Source: Neobacillus novalis NBRC 102450
Lineage (GTDB): Bacteria; Bacillota; Bacilli; Bacillales; Cytobacillaceae
Length of the DNA stretch: 64,000 nt
Direction of reading: 5' to 3'
Assembly (NCBI RefSeq): GCF_001591805.1
Contig: NZ_BCVP01000004.1
Coordinates: 62,001 to 126,000, forward strand
Part shown: positions 62,861 to 64,000 of the stretch, in pieces
How the letters are laid out: every line of letters begins with the position of its first letter
How positions within the stretch are numbered: position 1 is the first letter of the stretch
Notes under the pieces: generated by a model
What the model was told of the DNA's origin: nothing
The model's input: the letters and a program-made list of their open reading frames with translations, nothing else
Database searches by the model: none
Translations under genes and position numbers: made by a program

Positions 62861-62892
62861 TTAGCCCCCTCCAACACTGGAGGGGGCTTTCA
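62861..62892. terminator. Terminator between the SASP gene and fumC
   Basis: AGCCCCCTCC and GGAGGGGGCT form a 10-bp stem around a 6-base loop, between convergent genes. Confidence 0.82.
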
Positions 62893-62903
62893 TGTTCAGT
62901 GTT

Positions 62904-64000
62904 TTAAACCATATTTTCAGGTTTAATCCATTGGTCAAATTGATCCGCCGAGACATAACCGGTTTTAATTGCCGCTTCTTTTAATGTGCTATTTTCTTTA
63001 AAAGCCAATTTGGCTATTTGTGCCGCTTTTTCATAGCCTATATGGGGGTTTAATGCTGTCACCAGCATCAAAGACTGTTTCACATGTTCCTTAATTATTT
63101 TTTCGTTAGCTTCAAGTCCCAGGGCACAATTTTTGTTAAATGACCGCAATCCATCAGAAAGAAGCCTTATGGATTGGATCAAGTTATTAATAATCACTGG
63201 TTTAAATACATTTAATTCAAAATTCCCTTGGCTTGCCGCGAAGCCAATTGTCATGTCATTACCAAAGACTTGGCACACCACCATCGTTAACGCTTCACAT
63301 TGCGTTGGATTTACTTTTCCAGGCATGATTGAACTACCGGGCTCATTGGCTGGAATGCTTAGCTCACCAATCCCGCTGCGCGGCCCGCTTGCAAGCCAAC
63401 GAACATCATTGGCAATTTTCATTAAATCTGCTGCTAGTGCTTTGATGGAACCATGGACATAGACAATTTCATCATGACTTGTTAAGGAGTGAAATTTATT
63501 TTCTGAAGATCGGAATGGATGTCCTGTCAGCGTTGAAAGCTGCGCCGAAACCTTTTCTCCAAACTGAGGGTCAGCATTGATTCCTGTACCGACAGCCGTC
63601 CCTCCTATTGCCAAATCCAGCAGATAACCGCTAGCTTCCATAATCATTCTTTCGTTCTTTTCCAACATTGCCCGCCAGCCGCTTATTTCTTGTCCGAGAG
63701 TTAATGGCGTAGCATCCTGCAAATGCGTTCTTCCTATTTTTACAATGTCAGAAAAGGACTTTTCTTTTTCAAGGAGTGTCTGTTTTAGCTCTTGAATAGC
63801 TGGAAGCAGTGATTCCATTACTTTTATATAGGCAGCAATATGCATGGCTGTTGGAAAGGTATCATTGGAGCTTTGCGACATATTGACATCATCATTAGGA
63901 TGGATATTTTCTGTACTGCCTTGTTCCTTCAACCATTCGTTTGCCCGGTTGGCTATCACCTCATTGACGTTCATATTGGACTGCGTGCCGCTGCCGGTTT
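62904..64000 (-). CDS. fumC: Class II fumarate hydratase, cut at the window end
   Basis: The last 365 codons of a fumarase. They show [33 protein letters not shown], the substrate-loop signature [11 protein letters not shown] and [20 protein letters not shown]. The 5' end lies beyond base 64000 ([19 protein letters not shown] is the first visible segment). TCA-cycle enzyme converting fumarate to malate; the aspartase alternative is less likely because of the fumarase-type signature context and length. Confidence 0.9.
   Translation of the reverse strand, partial: TGSGTQSNMNVNEVIANRANEWLKEQGSTENIHPNDDVNMSQSSNDTFPTAMHIAAYIKVMESLLPAIQELKQTLLEKEKSFSDIVKIGRTHLQDATPLTLGQEISGWRAMLEKNERMIMEASGYLLDLAIGGTAVGTGINADPQFGEKVSAQLSTLTGHPFRSSENKFHSLTSHDEIVYVHGSIKALAADLMKIANDVRWLASGPRSGIGELSIPANEPGSSIMPGKVNPTQCEALTMVVCQVFGNDMTIGFAASQGNFELNVFKPVIINNLIQSIRLLSDGLRSFNKNCALGLEANEKIIKEHVKQSLMLVTALNPHIGYEKAAQIAKLAFKENSTLKEAAIKTGYVSADQFDQWIKPENMV

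Overview
The window reads as the chromosome of an endospore-forming, low-GC Bacillaceae (Bacillus/Neobacillus-like) rather than a mobile region. It carries a complete gerPA-PF spore-permeability cluster, an alpha/beta-type SASP, spore-coat YheC/YheD-type ATP-grasp genes, SporYhaL, ComK, ScoC/Hpr, EcsABC and AddAB. The gene order follows the B. subtilis yhe-yha-yhg-yhf-yhj segment closely. I see no rRNA, canonical tRNA, transposase, phage gene or CRISPR array.

Layout. (1) 1-3550, minus strand: the leading end of a Tad/Flp pilus operon (DUF192 protein, Flp pilin, TadV, TadE, TadG-like, CpaB, start of CpaE), preceded by a c-di-GMP-I riboswitch with its own terminator. (2) 3731-5933: gerPABCDEF behind a possible sigma-K promoter. 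(3) 5939-15543, minus: AddA/AddB recombination nuclease, a SipV-type signal peptidase with a TVP38 membrane protein, and an LCP cell-wall ligase. (4) 15815-22368: YhjD-like protein, ComK, an IDEAL-domain protein, M48 protease, an enoyl-CoA hydratase with an acyl-CoA ligase under a clear FadR box, and lipoate ligase. (5) 22385-31500: MBL hydrolase, a YhgE exporter-like protein, the coproporphyrin-dependent haem genes hemE-cpfC-cgoX, divergent hmoB, and the YhfA transporter. (6) 31692-38871: M20 amidohydrolase, EcsCBA, HIT protein, TrpP with a TRAP-like site, ScoC, YhaI. (7) 39070-54243: PrsA, YhaL, YhaM, YhaN/YhaO, YhaPQ ABC exporter, a second hydratase/ligase pair, HemZ, a Cof-type HAD, YheA. 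(8) 54337-59832: a sigma-K-type promoter, four overlapping or abutting ATP-grasp genes, YheE and a small protein. (9) 59905-64000: PucR-like regulator, MsmX sugar-ABC ATPase, a zinc-ribbon protein, the SASP gene with an unusual structured leader, and fumarase (cut by the window end).

How the parts connect. Pilus expression appears to be switched by c-di-GMP; fatty-acid activation by FadR; tryptophan uptake by TRAP; spore genes by sigma-G and sigma-K signatures. Most transcription units end in strong intrinsic terminators, listed individually.

The most unusual signals are: the SASP leader, where two consecutive elements each combine a 7-bp acceptor-like stem with a T-arm-like hairpin, like tRNAs without D and anticodon arms; a three-copy intergenic hairpin repeat; a second, about 145-bp repeat with inverted ends; and the four-gene ATP-grasp array.
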